The notes below the pieces were generated by a model. It did not search any database. It saw only the letters and a program-made list of their open reading frames with translations, and had not been told where the DNA came from. Positions 1 to 7,195 of a stretch of 10,507 bases of DNA are shown here, in pieces. Location: NCBI GenBank assembly GCA_005792225.1, contig SXSP01000141.1, forward strand, positions 1 through 10,507, given 5' to 3'. This DNA is from Bdellovibrionales bacterium. Its GTDB lineage: Bacteria; Bdellovibrionota; Bdellovibrionia; Bdellovibrionales; JAMPXM01. Made by a program: the position numbers and the translations under genes. Numbering within the stretch: the stretch's first letter is position 1; every line of letters starts with the position of its first letter.

Positions 1-1379
1 CCGGGTGCGGATTCAAAGAGCTGATCGAACTCGGTCGCATGAACGGTTCCTCCGATAAGAATTCCCTCGAGAAATCCACCGTAGCGTCGCCCTTGTTCAA
101 AACGTGATCCGAGCTCGAGACCGCGGGATGTTTCGGGCTTGAGGGAGGGATTCGCGCGAAAGTTCGGAAAATTTGCGAACCGATCGCTGAGGGACGGAGC
201 TCTGAAGCCTTCAGAATACGTAAGCCAAGAAACAGATCGATCCGTGGAATGATGAAGACCGAGGGCTTTTACGAAAGTTCCCGTATCCGCGAGATATCGA
301 TAGGCCGGCTGAAGAGCAAGAGAATCCGTGAGAGGAACATCGGCGCTTTGGCCGAGTTCAGCGGAGTTTTCGGTGAATTTCGAGTCGCCCAAGTAGGTGG
401 CGGCAAGAGTTTCGGTTTTTAGATCGGTGAAGGTTTTGAGCTCGATATCGTTGAAAAGTCGCGTTCCCCAATCCGCTGCGAGGCGGGTTCGCGCGTTCGT
501 GTAGGAGCTGGAGCCGAATGAATCTTCATCGGACCGCCAAAAACGGAGGTCGGAGAATAGAAAACTAATTTTGTTTGATTGATCGAGTTGAGTTTTTGAC
601 TCGATTCCGGCGAGGGTCCCGTGGAGCCGAAATTTGGAACTTGAGGGAAAGTTCAAGGCACCCGGGGTTTCGCCTGTTTGTCTCGCGAGGAGGAGAAGCG
701 GTCGAACACTCGTCGTTCCGAGATCGTACTTGGCATTAAAGGTAGTACGAAGAGTTTCGAGCGAGTTGGATTCGCGGCGTCCGCCACTTAAGGGTGAGTC
801 GTATGCGAAGCGGCCGGGTGCATTTTCGGCGAAAAGAGTCAGCTGTGAGTCGGGTTTGAAGGGGGTGGCGAGAAAGACACTTCTTCTGCCGAGAAGACCT
901 GAGTCGTCAGAGACACTCAATCGAAGAGCTTTGCGCTCAAAAAGGCGCGAGCGATGATCGAGCGCTCCGGCCATCGCCGAGGGGCCGTAAAAAACCGAGG
1001 ATGGCCCCTTGAGCAGACGCAAGGATCCGATCGTCTCTTCCGGAATAAAGAGGTTCGATGCGCCAAGGCCGTCACCAAAATTGAGCGGGATGCCCTCGTA
1101 AAGCTTGAGCACGCGATCTGCCTGCCCAGATCCTCGAATTGAGAGGGTCGGTGAGCCTTGATCGCGCCCCTGAAGTCCGGGAATCGTATTGAGCGAATCG
1201 CTGATGGGGCGTGTGCCGGGAATGAGTTCGTCTTGTTGCACTTCATAACTTGGCCATGAGCCGGAGCGCTCACTGAACGCGCTCGGTGGAGTTACGTCGC
1301 TGATCTCAATGGGCTCGAGTTGAATTTGAGCGCGAGCCTCAATGACACTCAGGAGAAATAGTAGGATCAGGCTTCGCAT
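1..1379 (-). CDS. TonB-dependent outer-membrane receptor, 3' end beyond the window
   Basis: The frame starts at the ATG at 1379 and stays open to base 1, giving 459 codons with no stop, so the C-terminal barrel strands lie outside the window. I translated it by hand. Residues 1-17 are a signal peptide ending EARA before Q18. A TonB-box-like stretch (LEPIEISDV, 21-29) follows. A plug domain spans about 45-145, with GTRPISDSLNTIPGLQGR at 55-72, IRGSG at 81-85, YEGIP at 94-98 and LLKGPSSVFYGPSAMAG at 122-138. The rest alternates like barrel strands and includes EGFRAPS at 390-396 and NPSLKPETS just after, both typical of this family. Such receptors bind iron chelates, cobalamin or glycans at the outer membrane and import them with TonB energy; the ligand here cannot be read. 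It lies 36 bases after the nagZ stop, so it is probably co-transcribed. The start has AAGGAG 8 bases upstream, inside a hairpin. Confidence 0.92.
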   Translation of the reverse strand, partial: MRSLILLFLLSVIEARAQIQLEPIEISDVTPPSAFSERSGSWPSYEVQQDELIPGTRPISDSLNTIPGLQGRDQGSPTLSIRGSGQADRVLKLYEGIPLNFGDGLGASNLFIPEETIGSLRLLKGPSSVFYGPSAMAGALDHRSRLFERKALRLSVSDDSGLLGRRSVFLATPFKPDSQLTLFAENAPGRFAYDSPLSGGRRESNSLETLRTTFNAKYDLGTTSVRPLLLLARQTGETPGALNFPSSSKFRLHGTLAGIESKTQLDQSNKISFLFSDLRFWRSDEDSFGSSSYTNARTRLAADWGTRLFNDIELKTFTDLKTETLAATYLGDSKFTENSAELGQSADVPLTDSLALQPAYRYLADTGTFVKALGLHHSTDRSVSWLTYSEGFRAPSLSDRFANFPNFRANPSLKPETSRGLELGSRFEQGRRYGGFLEGILIGGTVHATEFDQLFESAP

Positions 1380-1385
1380 GACCGG

Positions 1386-1404
1386 GGCTCCTTTTCGAGG
1401 AGCC
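1386..1404 (-). promoter_or_regulatory. Hairpin covering the ribosome binding site of the TonB receptor
   Basis: On the minus strand GGCTCC (1404-1399) and GGAGCC (1391-1386) form a perfect 6-bp GC-rich stem around the loop TCGAAAA. The 3' arm contains the GGAG Shine-Dalgarno core for the ATG at 1379. The stem begins 11 bases after the nagZ TGA (1418-1416). A ribosome ending on nagZ could therefore open it and couple the two genes. No T-run follows, so it is not a normal intrinsic terminator. The pairing is seen directly; the regulatory role is inferred. Confidence 0.45.
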
Positions 1405-1415
1405 TGAAACCTAGT

Positions 1416-2531
1416 TCAAGTCGCTTGGGCGATCAAGTCTGCCGGGACGATGCCCTCGAGGATCGCCTTCGAGAGTCGAAGATGATCCGGGTGACCGACA
1501 ATGCGGCTGACGTCTTCGATCGATTTAGGATCTGGTGACACCAGTTTCTCGCGCTTGAGTTCAAGGATTTTCGAGTGATTCTCGGCAATCGTTTTTGGAT
1601 CGAGCTGACCGTCTTTCGCGGCCTTTTCGACGGCGTCGAGAGCGGTAGGCGGGCTGTCGGGCTCGTTACAATAGAGTAGGATATTGCAACCTGCTTTCAG
1701 GGCCCGCACGGCGATCGTCCCTTTGTCGTAATTGAGGGTGAGCGCTTTCATGTCGAGGTCGTCTGAGATGATCAGGTTGCGGTAACGAAGGCGCTCGCGG
1801 AGGATTTGCTTTAAGAAAATTTCGCTTAAGCTCGCGGGCCATTCGGGATCGATCTTCGGAAATTTAATATGCGCGGCCATGACGAGTTCCAGACGCGCCC
1901 GGAAAATTTTCTTAAATGGTTCGAGTTCGACCTTTTCAATCTCGTCGAGAGATTTGTGCTCGACCGGCAAATCGACGTGGCTGTCGATAAAAGTATTTCC
2001 GTGGCCGGGAAAGTGTTTTGCGCAAGGAATGACATCGGCCTTGATATAACCGCGCACGAGAGCAGAGCCCAGACGAGAAACGACTTCGGGATTGGAAGAA
2101 AGGGCACGGTCGCCGATAACGGTGTTTTCGGGATTCGTGAAGATGTCGATGCAAGGGGCGAAGTCGAGGTTGATGCCGACCGCCCGCAGCTCATCACCCA
2201 TGGCTTGGCCGAAACGGAAGGCAACCGAAGTCGAGTCGATTTTTCCGACATGTGCGAGCGCGGGCCATTTGGTGAATGGGGGCTTAAGGCGATGGACGCG
2301 GCCACCCTCCATATCGATCGATATAAACAAGGGCGATTTGTCTGCCATCCGACTGCGAAGACTTTGGAGTTCGGCGACGAGTTCCCGAACTTGGGATGGC
2401 GACTCGACGTTGCGGCCCATGAGGATGATTCCGCCGATATTGTTCTTTACGATGAATTCGGCCTCGTCCGTTCCGAGTGAGTGGCCGCGAAGGCCCATGA
2501 TGACTTGTTGTCCGATCTGCTGTCGCAACAT
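1416..2531 (-). CDS. nagZ: NagZ beta-N-acetylglucosaminidase (glycoside hydrolase family 3)
   Basis: This 371-residue cytoplasmic enzyme removes GlcNAc from GlcNAc-1,6-anhydroMurNAc (with or without peptide) in peptidoglycan recycling. The order of family motifs is complete: FISIDMEGGRVHRL around 69-82, NLDFAPCIDI at 121-130, the KHFPGHG loop at 172-178, D183-S184-H185 carrying the His-Asp acid/base dyad, and SDDLDM at 256-261, whose first Asp (D257) is the expected nucleophile. There is no signal peptide, as in other Gram-negative NagZ. At 371 residues it is slightly longer than the usual 330-345, with the extra in a tail after about residue 330. The ATG at 2531 lies 11 bases after the TGA of the upstream gene, with GAAAGG overlapping that stop, so it belongs to an operon. 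Other GH3 glucosidases are unlikely because the KHFPGHG-DSH loop is specific to the NagZ branch. Confidence 0.94.
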   Translation of the reverse strand: MLRQQIGQQVIMGLRGHSLGTDEAEFIVKNNIGGIILMGRNVESPSQVRELVAELQSLRSRMADKSPLFISIDMEGGRVHRLKPPFTKWPALAHVGKIDSTSVAFRFGQAMGDELRAVGINLDFAPCIDIFTNPENTVIGDRALSSNPEVVSRLGSALVRGYIKADVIPCAKHFPGHGNTFIDSHVDLPVEHKSLDEIEKVELEPFKKIFRARLELVMAAHIKFPKIDPEWPASLSEIFLKQILRERLRYRNLIISDDLDMKALTLNYDKGTIAVRALKAGCNILLYCNEPDSPPTALDAVEKAAKDGQLDPKTIAENHSKILELKREKLVSPDPKSIEDVSRIVGHPDHLRLSKAILEGIVPADLIAQAT

Positions 2532-2542
2532 TTCTCAACCTT

Positions 2543-3514
2543 TCACTGGCGGTCTTTTTGTCCATCGGCGGCCGAGGGAGGGGCTCCCTTGATCATGATT
2601 CCTTTTCCGCCGGGTATTCCTTCTTCTTTGGGCTTAGCATCCGTCGACGAAGGTTTTTGGTCTAATACTTTTTGTTTATGACTTGAAGTCGGGTTCATTT
2701 GCGGCGTTGTCTCGGCCGATCGGCGCGCGATGACATTGTCGCGACCCTTCGGAACGGAGCCGAAGAGAAGTGTCAATGTATTCGAGTTCACGGATTGGCC
2801 CGACGTCGCCTCTTGAATATTCGCGACGAGCTCTGTGGAAATCTTTTGAATTGGAGATGCGGTCGCGATCACCTCACCCTTGTGCGTGACCCAGCTTACG
2901 AATTTCGTCTTCTTGAAATTGTTCAGGACGCGGAACGTGCTCACTCCGTTCATCGTCTCCTCGCCACTAACATAAGCGTCACCATCGAAGATGTCGGCTT
3001 CTTCTTCCGCGATGGCTTTGTAGGCGTACTTCGCGCCCTTTTTGATTCCGTCTTTTCCCTGCAGCATCACGTACCCGAGAAAACTTGCGAGAAAAACGTC
3101 TTTTCCAACCTTCTTCGAGATTGTTCCCTGCTTTTGACCTTCGCGAACGAGCGCGGTCATCGTGTCGTTTTTGAAGTTGGCATCGATCGTGCGCGTTTGT
3201 TCCCCTTGCGCGGAGGTGTACTGAAAGCTGATCGGTTTGAAACCCGCAGTCGCGCGTGCCTTTAAGCTTTCGGTTAAGTTTCCGCCCTTCGCGTTGGTCT
3301 TGAGAAAGTAAGTGGTGGTGAATTCTTTTTTCTTTGAATCAAATTCGTATCTTTGAATCACGTAGCCGACATGGACGTCCTCGAGGAGGACTTTTGAGTA
3401 GCCTTCAAACAAAACATCGGCCTGTGCGGTCCGGGCGAGAAGGAGGAGAGCGCACGCAAAAACAAGGAGCGCGAAATGAGCAAGCCCGTACGAACGTCCG
3501 TTGATCACGACCAT
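2543..3514 (-). CDS. Exported protein of unknown function, upstream of nagZ
   Basis: I do not recognise the family. I chose the ATG at 3514 because AAGGA (3527-3523) lies 8 bases upstream. The other in-frame ATG at 3523 sits directly on that AAGG with no spacing. The product is then 323 residues. Residues 1-32 form a signal peptide (long hydrophobic stretch ALLVFACALLLLA, cleavage site AQA before D33). Residues about 33-255 look beta-rich and well folded, with phrases such as GYVIQRYEFDSKKKEF and FVSWVTHKGEVIATASP. These loosely recall periplasmic domains in which a strand is followed by a modified-substrate loop (DUF3108-like), but I cannot confirm this. Residues about 256-323 are a polar, Pro/Lys/Ser-rich tail that is probably disordered. 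It has no cysteine in the mature part and no lipobox. Its stop is 11 bases from nagZ, so it probably leads the operon and acts in the periplasm. Confidence 0.85.
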   Translation of the reverse strand: MVVINGRSYGLAHFALLVFACALLLLARTAQADVLFEGYSKVLLEDVHVGYVIQRYEFDSKKKEFTTTYFLKTNAKGGNLTESLKARATAGFKPISFQYTSAQGEQTRTIDANFKNDTMTALVREGQKQGTISKKVGKDVFLASFLGYVMLQGKDGIKKGAKYAYKAIAEEEADIFDGDAYVSGEETMNGVSTFRVLNNFKKTKFVSWVTHKGEVIATASPIQKISTELVANIQEATSGQSVNSNTLTLLFGSVPKGRDNVIARRSAETTPQMNPTSSHKQKVLDQKPSSTDAKPKEEGIPGGKGIMIKGAPPSAADGQKDRQ

Positions 3515-3537
3515 GGTCTGCATCCTTGATGGAACTT

Positions 3538-3554
3538 GCCGAAATCATTTCGGC
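3538..3554. repeat. Perfect 17-base palindrome between divergent genes (operator candidate)
   Basis: GCCGAAAT and ATTTCGGC face each other around a single C, with no mismatch. The site lies in the divergent gap between the minus-strand exported protein and the plus-strand Tad-like gene: 24 bases before the minus ATG at 3514 and 71 bases before the plus ATG at 3626. A dimeric repressor or activator site fits this shape and position. An RNA hairpin in the minus-strand leader is also possible, since it ends 10 bases before the AAGGA. There is no T-run. The regulator is unknown. Confidence 0.45.
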
Positions 3555-3625
3555 TTTCGAAGAATATCAGCCAATCGATGCGGCGTCCACTTGTGGTAGA
3601 TTAGAAGGGTAACAAAGCGAGAAAC

Positions 3626-5722
3626 ATGCCGGGCAATCGGGGTCAAAAGGTCATTCGCATCTTGGCGAACGAGATCGGTCAAATGTCGATCTTCGTCGCC
3701 CTGCTTTTTCAGGTTCTCTTTGTTCTGTTCGCGATGGTCGTGAACATCGGTATGCTCGTGCACGACAAAATCAATTTGCAGAATGCGGTGGACTTCGCCG
3801 CTTATTACGGAGCGCAGAGGCAGGCGGAAATCTTAAACGAGATTGCGCACCTCAATTACCAGATACGCCAGGACTATAAACTGCTCGCTTGGCGTTATAA
3901 CGTTGTCGGAACCCTCGGCCGCCAGGGGATCAACGAGCACACCGAACAGTATCTGCCCCCTGCGCGAAAGAGAAACGCGGGGAGCATCACCGAGCAGGCC
4001 TACAATAACCCTGTTTACACGACGGAAGTTGATAAGACGCCAGCCGTTTGCGTCTCCAACCAAATGTGGTCGGATATGTTAAACCAATCCGGTCAGCCAG
4101 AAAATTATTGCTATTTGAAATACGGAACCGAAGTTCCACCGATTCCGGATGTCGTAAAGATTGCGCCCTTCGTTCCGCTCGTTGGGGTTTCGGAGGGGTT
4201 TACGAAGCAAGCCCAAGAGGCAAGACGCGTGAGTTGCGCCGAAGCGGGGCCACGCAACTGGGCGTTCGCAATTCAAATGTTTTACGCCTACAAGCAGTCG
4301 ATCGCGATTCGGAAGAGCCTCGTATGGGAGCTTCGCAAGAATCTCGTTGATCCCGATTTCGTCGACCGTGAGAACCAAAAAGTGAAAGAGGGCGTTTTAA
4401 AAACGCTCATGAAAAATCTCACTAAAGCGAATGAGAGTTCGTTCGATGAAGGCGGGTTTGAAGTCCTTAACGGTCTTTCACTCGGGCAGTGCGCGCAGGG
4501 AAACGGAGCGTTCACGATCCAAGAGGTTCTGACGGCCCCGACACTTCTTTACGTTTATAATCAGCCATCAACGTGCGCGCCCCGGGTTGCCAATCACCAA
4601 GATATTGCGCCACTTGAGGGTCGCGAGTCGCAGTGGGACCCGAACGGGGCCATGAAACAACTTGCGAACGGCGAACCCGAGCCGACAAGTCCTCTCGCCT
4701 CTTCGTTGGGCTTCGAGAAGAACCCGTGGTGCATGGCCTACTACGGCGTGAAGGCGAGAACGCGTCCCTATAAACCATTTGCTCCCTTCGGGTCGGCGGT
4801 GACGATCGAAGCGCGCGGGTTCGCTCAACCCTTCGGCGGACGCGTTGGTCCTTGGTATAAAGAGCGGTGGACTCGAGGAGCCGATAAATCCGCAAACGGC
4901 GAACGAGTCGATAAATTGACCACTCCGAGATTAAATGCGGGGGCACTCGATTCAGAAAACAAGGCCGATCGCCTCTTGAATTACTCTCGTTACCCGGGAG
5001 ACGAACTGGGTCTTAAATCTGTTCTAACCCTGGGTGCGCAGAGACAAACATTTCTTGATTACGAGAACAAAGGACGCGATCAAAAACTTCGTTTAAAATG
5101 GTTCAGCCATTTCGATGGAATCCCGAAAACGGGCGACCCGCTCGCCTCCGACGGCGACGGCAATCCATTTGAGAGCGCCGCGGGTCCGCTGCGGCGTGCA
5201 GAAGTCGCGGCTGTCGCACCCGATCTCTTCGATGCGACTTACTATTCCGTCGATCCGAAATTTTTCCTGAACTATGCGCAGACCGGGCAAGAGAGATTCT
5301 CGAGCGCCAACGGATTTGGCGGAAACAAGCTGCAGGAGTTTCAAGATCTCGGCGGAAAATTCGGTGAAGGGGACCTCGGAAAGTATAGCGTCGAGCAACA
5401 AATCAAAGACGCCCGCGAGAAGGGCTTTGATCAAGCCGTTCTCCCGAACATCTTTTACGCTCTCGAGGATTGGACGCACCTCTTAACCGCGTGGGCTCCG
5501 CATCGGGTGACGAACTATCAGTTTCCGGAAGAGCGATTCGCCAGATGCTCTTCAGCTGCGAAAGACGACCTGATGATTCCGGGGAAATGCATTCAAGGCG
5601 GGCGCGTCGGGTACTCGGTTCGTCTGATTTCGCGAGCGGCTTTAAACTTCAGCGGATGGAAGATCGGCGGCGAGGGAGAGGGCGAGGGGACGATTCTTAA
5701 TCCGCCCGAGAGTGATTTCTAG
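3626..5722 (+). CDS. Large Tad/TadG-like membrane-anchored protein
   Basis: This 698-residue protein carries the N-terminal signature of the Tad (Flp pilus assembly TadE/TadG-like) family: a short basic start, GQMSIF at 18-23, one membrane segment at about 22-45, then LQNAVDFAAYYGA at 51-63, matching the family's QNAxDxAAxxGA pattern. The remainder is predicted to face the periplasm. It has scattered Cys pairs (C142/C162, C204, C289/C317, C369, C641/C655) that could form disulfides, and no visible von Willebrand motif. Near the end, GYSVRLIS (662-669) is followed by an acidic GEGEGEG tail. TadG proteins are minor components of the Flp pilus envelope machinery. No tadA, tadB, tadC or rcpA lies beside it, so it is an outlying member, and its partners are more likely the two secreted proteins downstream. 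The ATG at 3626 has only a weak binding site (GCGAG). The family call is good; a precise TadG role is inferred. Confidence 0.8.
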   Translation: MPGNRGQKVIRILANEIGQMSIFVALLFQVLFVLFAMVVNIGMLVHDKINLQNAVDFAAYYGAQRQAEILNEIAHLNYQIRQDYKLLAWRYNVVGTLGRQGINEHTEQYLPPARKRNAGSITEQAYNNPVYTTEVDKTPAVCVSNQMWSDMLNQSGQPENYCYLKYGTEVPPIPDVVKIAPFVPLVGVSEGFTKQAQEARRVSCAEAGPRNWAFAIQMFYAYKQSIAIRKSLVWELRKNLVDPDFVDRENQKVKEGVLKTLMKNLTKANESSFDEGGFEVLNGLSLGQCAQGNGAFTIQEVLTAPTLLYVYNQPSTCAPRVANHQDIAPLEGRESQWDPNGAMKQLANGEPEPTSPLASSLGFEKNPWCMAYYGVKARTRPYKPFAPFGSAVTIEARGFAQPFGGRVGPWYKERWTRGADKSANGERVDKLTTPRLNAGALDSENKADRLLNYSRYPGDELGLKSVLTLGAQRQTFLDYENKGRDQKLRLKWFSHFDGIPKTGDPLASDGDGNPFESAAGPLRRAEVAAVAPDLFDATYYSVDPKFFLNYAQTGQERFSSANGFGGNKLQEFQDLGGKFGEGDLGKYSVEQQIKDAREKGFDQAVLPNIFYALEDWTHLLTAWAPHRVTNYQFPEERFARCSSAAKDDLMIPGKCIQGGRVGYSVRLISRAALNFSGWKIGGEGEGEGTILNPPESDF

Positions 5723-5728
5723 TTGAGT

Positions 5729-5757
5729 CCCGTCTCAGTTTGAGACTGGGGGTTTAT
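5729..5757 (+). terminator. Hairpin after the Tad-like gene, weak terminator or attenuator
   Basis: Six bases after the TAG stop, CCC-GTCTCA (5729-5737) pairs with TGAGAC-T-GGG (5741-5750) across a GTT loop with one bulged T, followed by GG and TTTATCTCT. The stem is good but the T-run is short and broken, so termination may be partial. It separates the Tad-like gene from the secreted-protein pair, which have their own promoter candidate. Confidence 0.45.
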
Positions 5758-5816
5758 CTCTCCGTCGTTTCTCGATAATATTTCAAGTAAGCGCCATCCA
5801 TTCCAGACGTTTGTCC

Positions 5817-5844
5817 TAAAGTGAGTCGCGAGTTCTTCCGATAA
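5817..5844 (+). promoter_or_regulatory. Candidate FliA (sigma-28) promoter for the secreted-protein genes
   Basis: TAAAGTGA (5817-5824) and TCCGATAA (5837-5844) match the FliA consensus halves TAAAGTTT and GCCGATAA at 6 of 8 and 7 of 8 bases. The spacer is 12 bases rather than 11. Transcription would start near 5850. That would leave the ATG at 5854 almost without a leader, but gives the ATG at 5875 a leader of about 25 bases containing AGGA. The agreement between promoter, binding site and signal peptide start supports both calls. A separate GATAAT at 5774-5779 could be a sigma-70 -10 element, but I find no convincing -35 at proper spacing. Confidence 0.45.
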
Positions 5845-5874
5845 GTTTCCACCATGGGAAATTATAGGATCCTT

Positions 5875-7185
5875 ATGCCGAAACACGCTCTCTTTGGCTT
5901 ACTTCGCATTTTGATGGTCGCATTGATCATCTCTCCATCCGCGTTCGCTCAGATGCAACCGGATGAAACTCAGAACATCCCTCAGGGCGCACCTGCCGGA
6001 GGCGGTAAGCAACAACCGCAAGTGGATTGCGAACAAGGCGTCAAGCAGTGTGCGGCGGAATTCGAAGAAGCACGCAAGGCATGCACGACTCAAGACATGC
6101 AAGCCGGCATGAATCCGATGCAGCAACAACAGGCGCAGCAACTCGTCAACCAAGGAAACCAAGCCAACCAAAACGTCGGTCAGCAGGGGAACAATCAAGC
6201 GGGTCAGTGTCAGAACCAAGCGGATCTCTCGAAGATCTTGAGCGCACTTTCGGCATTGAAGGGTACAGCGTGTATGACTTCTGTGAGCTCGTGCGAGAGC
6301 ACTTGCGAGGAAGTCGCAAAGGCTTGTCAGCGGAAAATGCAAGAAGAGCCTCAAAAGGCCGCGCTCCATCAGGCCCGCATGAATGTCGCCGCAAAGAAGA
6401 TCAAGGCTTGCAGCGGTATGAGTGGAAACGGTGCCGCAGCGATGGCCCAAGCCGGCGCGATGATGATGAACATGTTCCAAAACCAGCAGTGTGCGCAGCA
6501 GACGAGCGCGGGTCAGGCATCACCGACTCCGCTTGCGAACGATTGCTCGAATCAAGCTTACGCGCAGGTGACTCAAGCCTGCATTTGCGCTCCGGTCGGC
6601 GCCAATCCTTTCGCGGATCCTCAAAATCCTATTTGCGGAAATGGCCAGGGTAAAACCGGAATCAATCCTTCTCTCAGTCAACCACTCGGGCCCTCGACAC
6701 CCCCGGTTCCCGCAGCCGAAGAGGGATCGGAAGGTTCTATCGATCCCCGTCCTCTCGCCGAAATCAAACCGCAGTCGGGTAACAACACGATGGAAGGTGG
6801 CGGCGGCGGCGGTGGCTTTGGTGGCGGCGGCGGCGGAGGAAATTTCGGAAAACCGGGTGGCGGCGACGACGGCCCTGCGGGAAGCACCATCGATAAGAAC
6901 GTCATCACCGGAACTTCCGGCAGTGGCGGCGGCGGTGGCATGATGGGTGGCGGTGGCGGCGGAGGAGGCGGTGGCCTCGGCAACTTCGGCGGGGCTGGCG
7001 GAGGCGGGGGCGAAAAGCTCGACCTCAGCCAATGGCTTCCGAAGGGTAAATACAAAGCACTGAATATCGGCGGAATGTCGATCAAACCCTACGATGGAAT
7101 CACGGGCCCCATGGGACCATCCATCTGGGAAAAAGTGAGCAATCAATATCAGCAGCAAAAGCCGCGTTTGATCCCAGAGCGTTGA
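5875..7185 (+). CDS. Secreted Cys-rich and Gly-rich protein, first of a tandem pair
   Basis: I recognise no named family. I chose the ATG at 5875 because AGGA lies 5 bases upstream; the in-frame ATG at 5854 has no binding site. The 436-residue product has a signal peptide (1-25, SAFA before Q26). A Gln/Asn-rich region with a Cys-rich core follows: fourteen cysteines between 52 and 254. Two modules share C-x6-C-x10-C spacing (52-70 and 133-151). A Met-rich segment ends in CAQQ (206-209), and CIC lies at 236-238. Residues about 308-379 are dominated by glycine runs, interrupted by a spacer containing IDKNVITG. A structured end follows (LDLSQWLPKGKY near 382-393), with the motif IWEKVSNQYQQQ at 417-428. 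The even Cys number suggests disulfide bonding outside the cytoplasm. It precedes its partner by 10 bases. A surface, appendage or matrix protein is a reasonable inference; the sequence shows no enzyme motif. Confidence 0.88.
   Translation: MPKHALFGLLRILMVALIISPSAFAQMQPDETQNIPQGAPAGGGKQQPQVDCEQGVKQCAAEFEEARKACTTQDMQAGMNPMQQQQAQQLVNQGNQANQNVGQQGNNQAGQCQNQADLSKILSALSALKGTACMTSVSSCESTCEEVAKACQRKMQEEPQKAALHQARMNVAAKKIKACSGMSGNGAAAMAQAGAMMMNMFQNQQCAQQTSAGQASPTPLANDCSNQAYAQVTQACICAPVGANPFADPQNPICGNGQGKTGINPSLSQPLGPSTPPVPAAEEGSEGSIDPRPLAEIKPQSGNNTMEGGGGGGGFGGGGGGGNFGKPGGGDDGPAGSTIDKNVITGTSGSGGGGGMMGGGGGGGGGGLGNFGGAGGGGGEKLDLSQWLPKGKYKALNIGGMSIKPYDGITGPMGPSIWEKVSNQYQQQKPRLIPER
6796..7011 (+). repeat. 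Glycine-codon (GGN) simple-repeat tracts inside the secreted protein
   Basis: Two blocks rich in GGC/GGT/GGA codons, about 6796-6840 and 6924-7011, encode polyglycine with occasional F, N, M or L. The codons are mixed and not a pure GGC run, which suggests selection on the protein rather than recent slippage. Near-repeats such as GGTGGCGGCGGCGGC could still change length in multiples of three. The opposite strand reads as a spurious polyproline frame. Confidence 0.7.
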
Positions 7186-7195
7186 GGAGAGAGCC

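Noticed and set aside
634..1273. Open frames on both strands inside the receptor region (plus 634-957, minus 917-1273 and others)
   Set aside because: The 459-codon receptor frame covers the whole region with clear family motifs; these overlap it in other frames and show low-complexity Arg/Ser-rich shadow composition.
1869..2592. Long plus-strand frames (203 and 166 codons) opposite nagZ
   Set aside because: They are antisense to a fully motif-supported NagZ and have no binding site or recognisable domain.
2699..3265. 188-codon plus-strand frame opposite the exported protein
   Set aside because: Arg/Leu-rich antisense shadow; the minus-strand gene has a signal peptide, binding site and operon spacing.
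3587..3596. Short inverted repeat CCAC-TT-GTGG upstream of the Tad-like gene
   Set aside because: Only four paired bases per arm; expected by chance in a window of this size.
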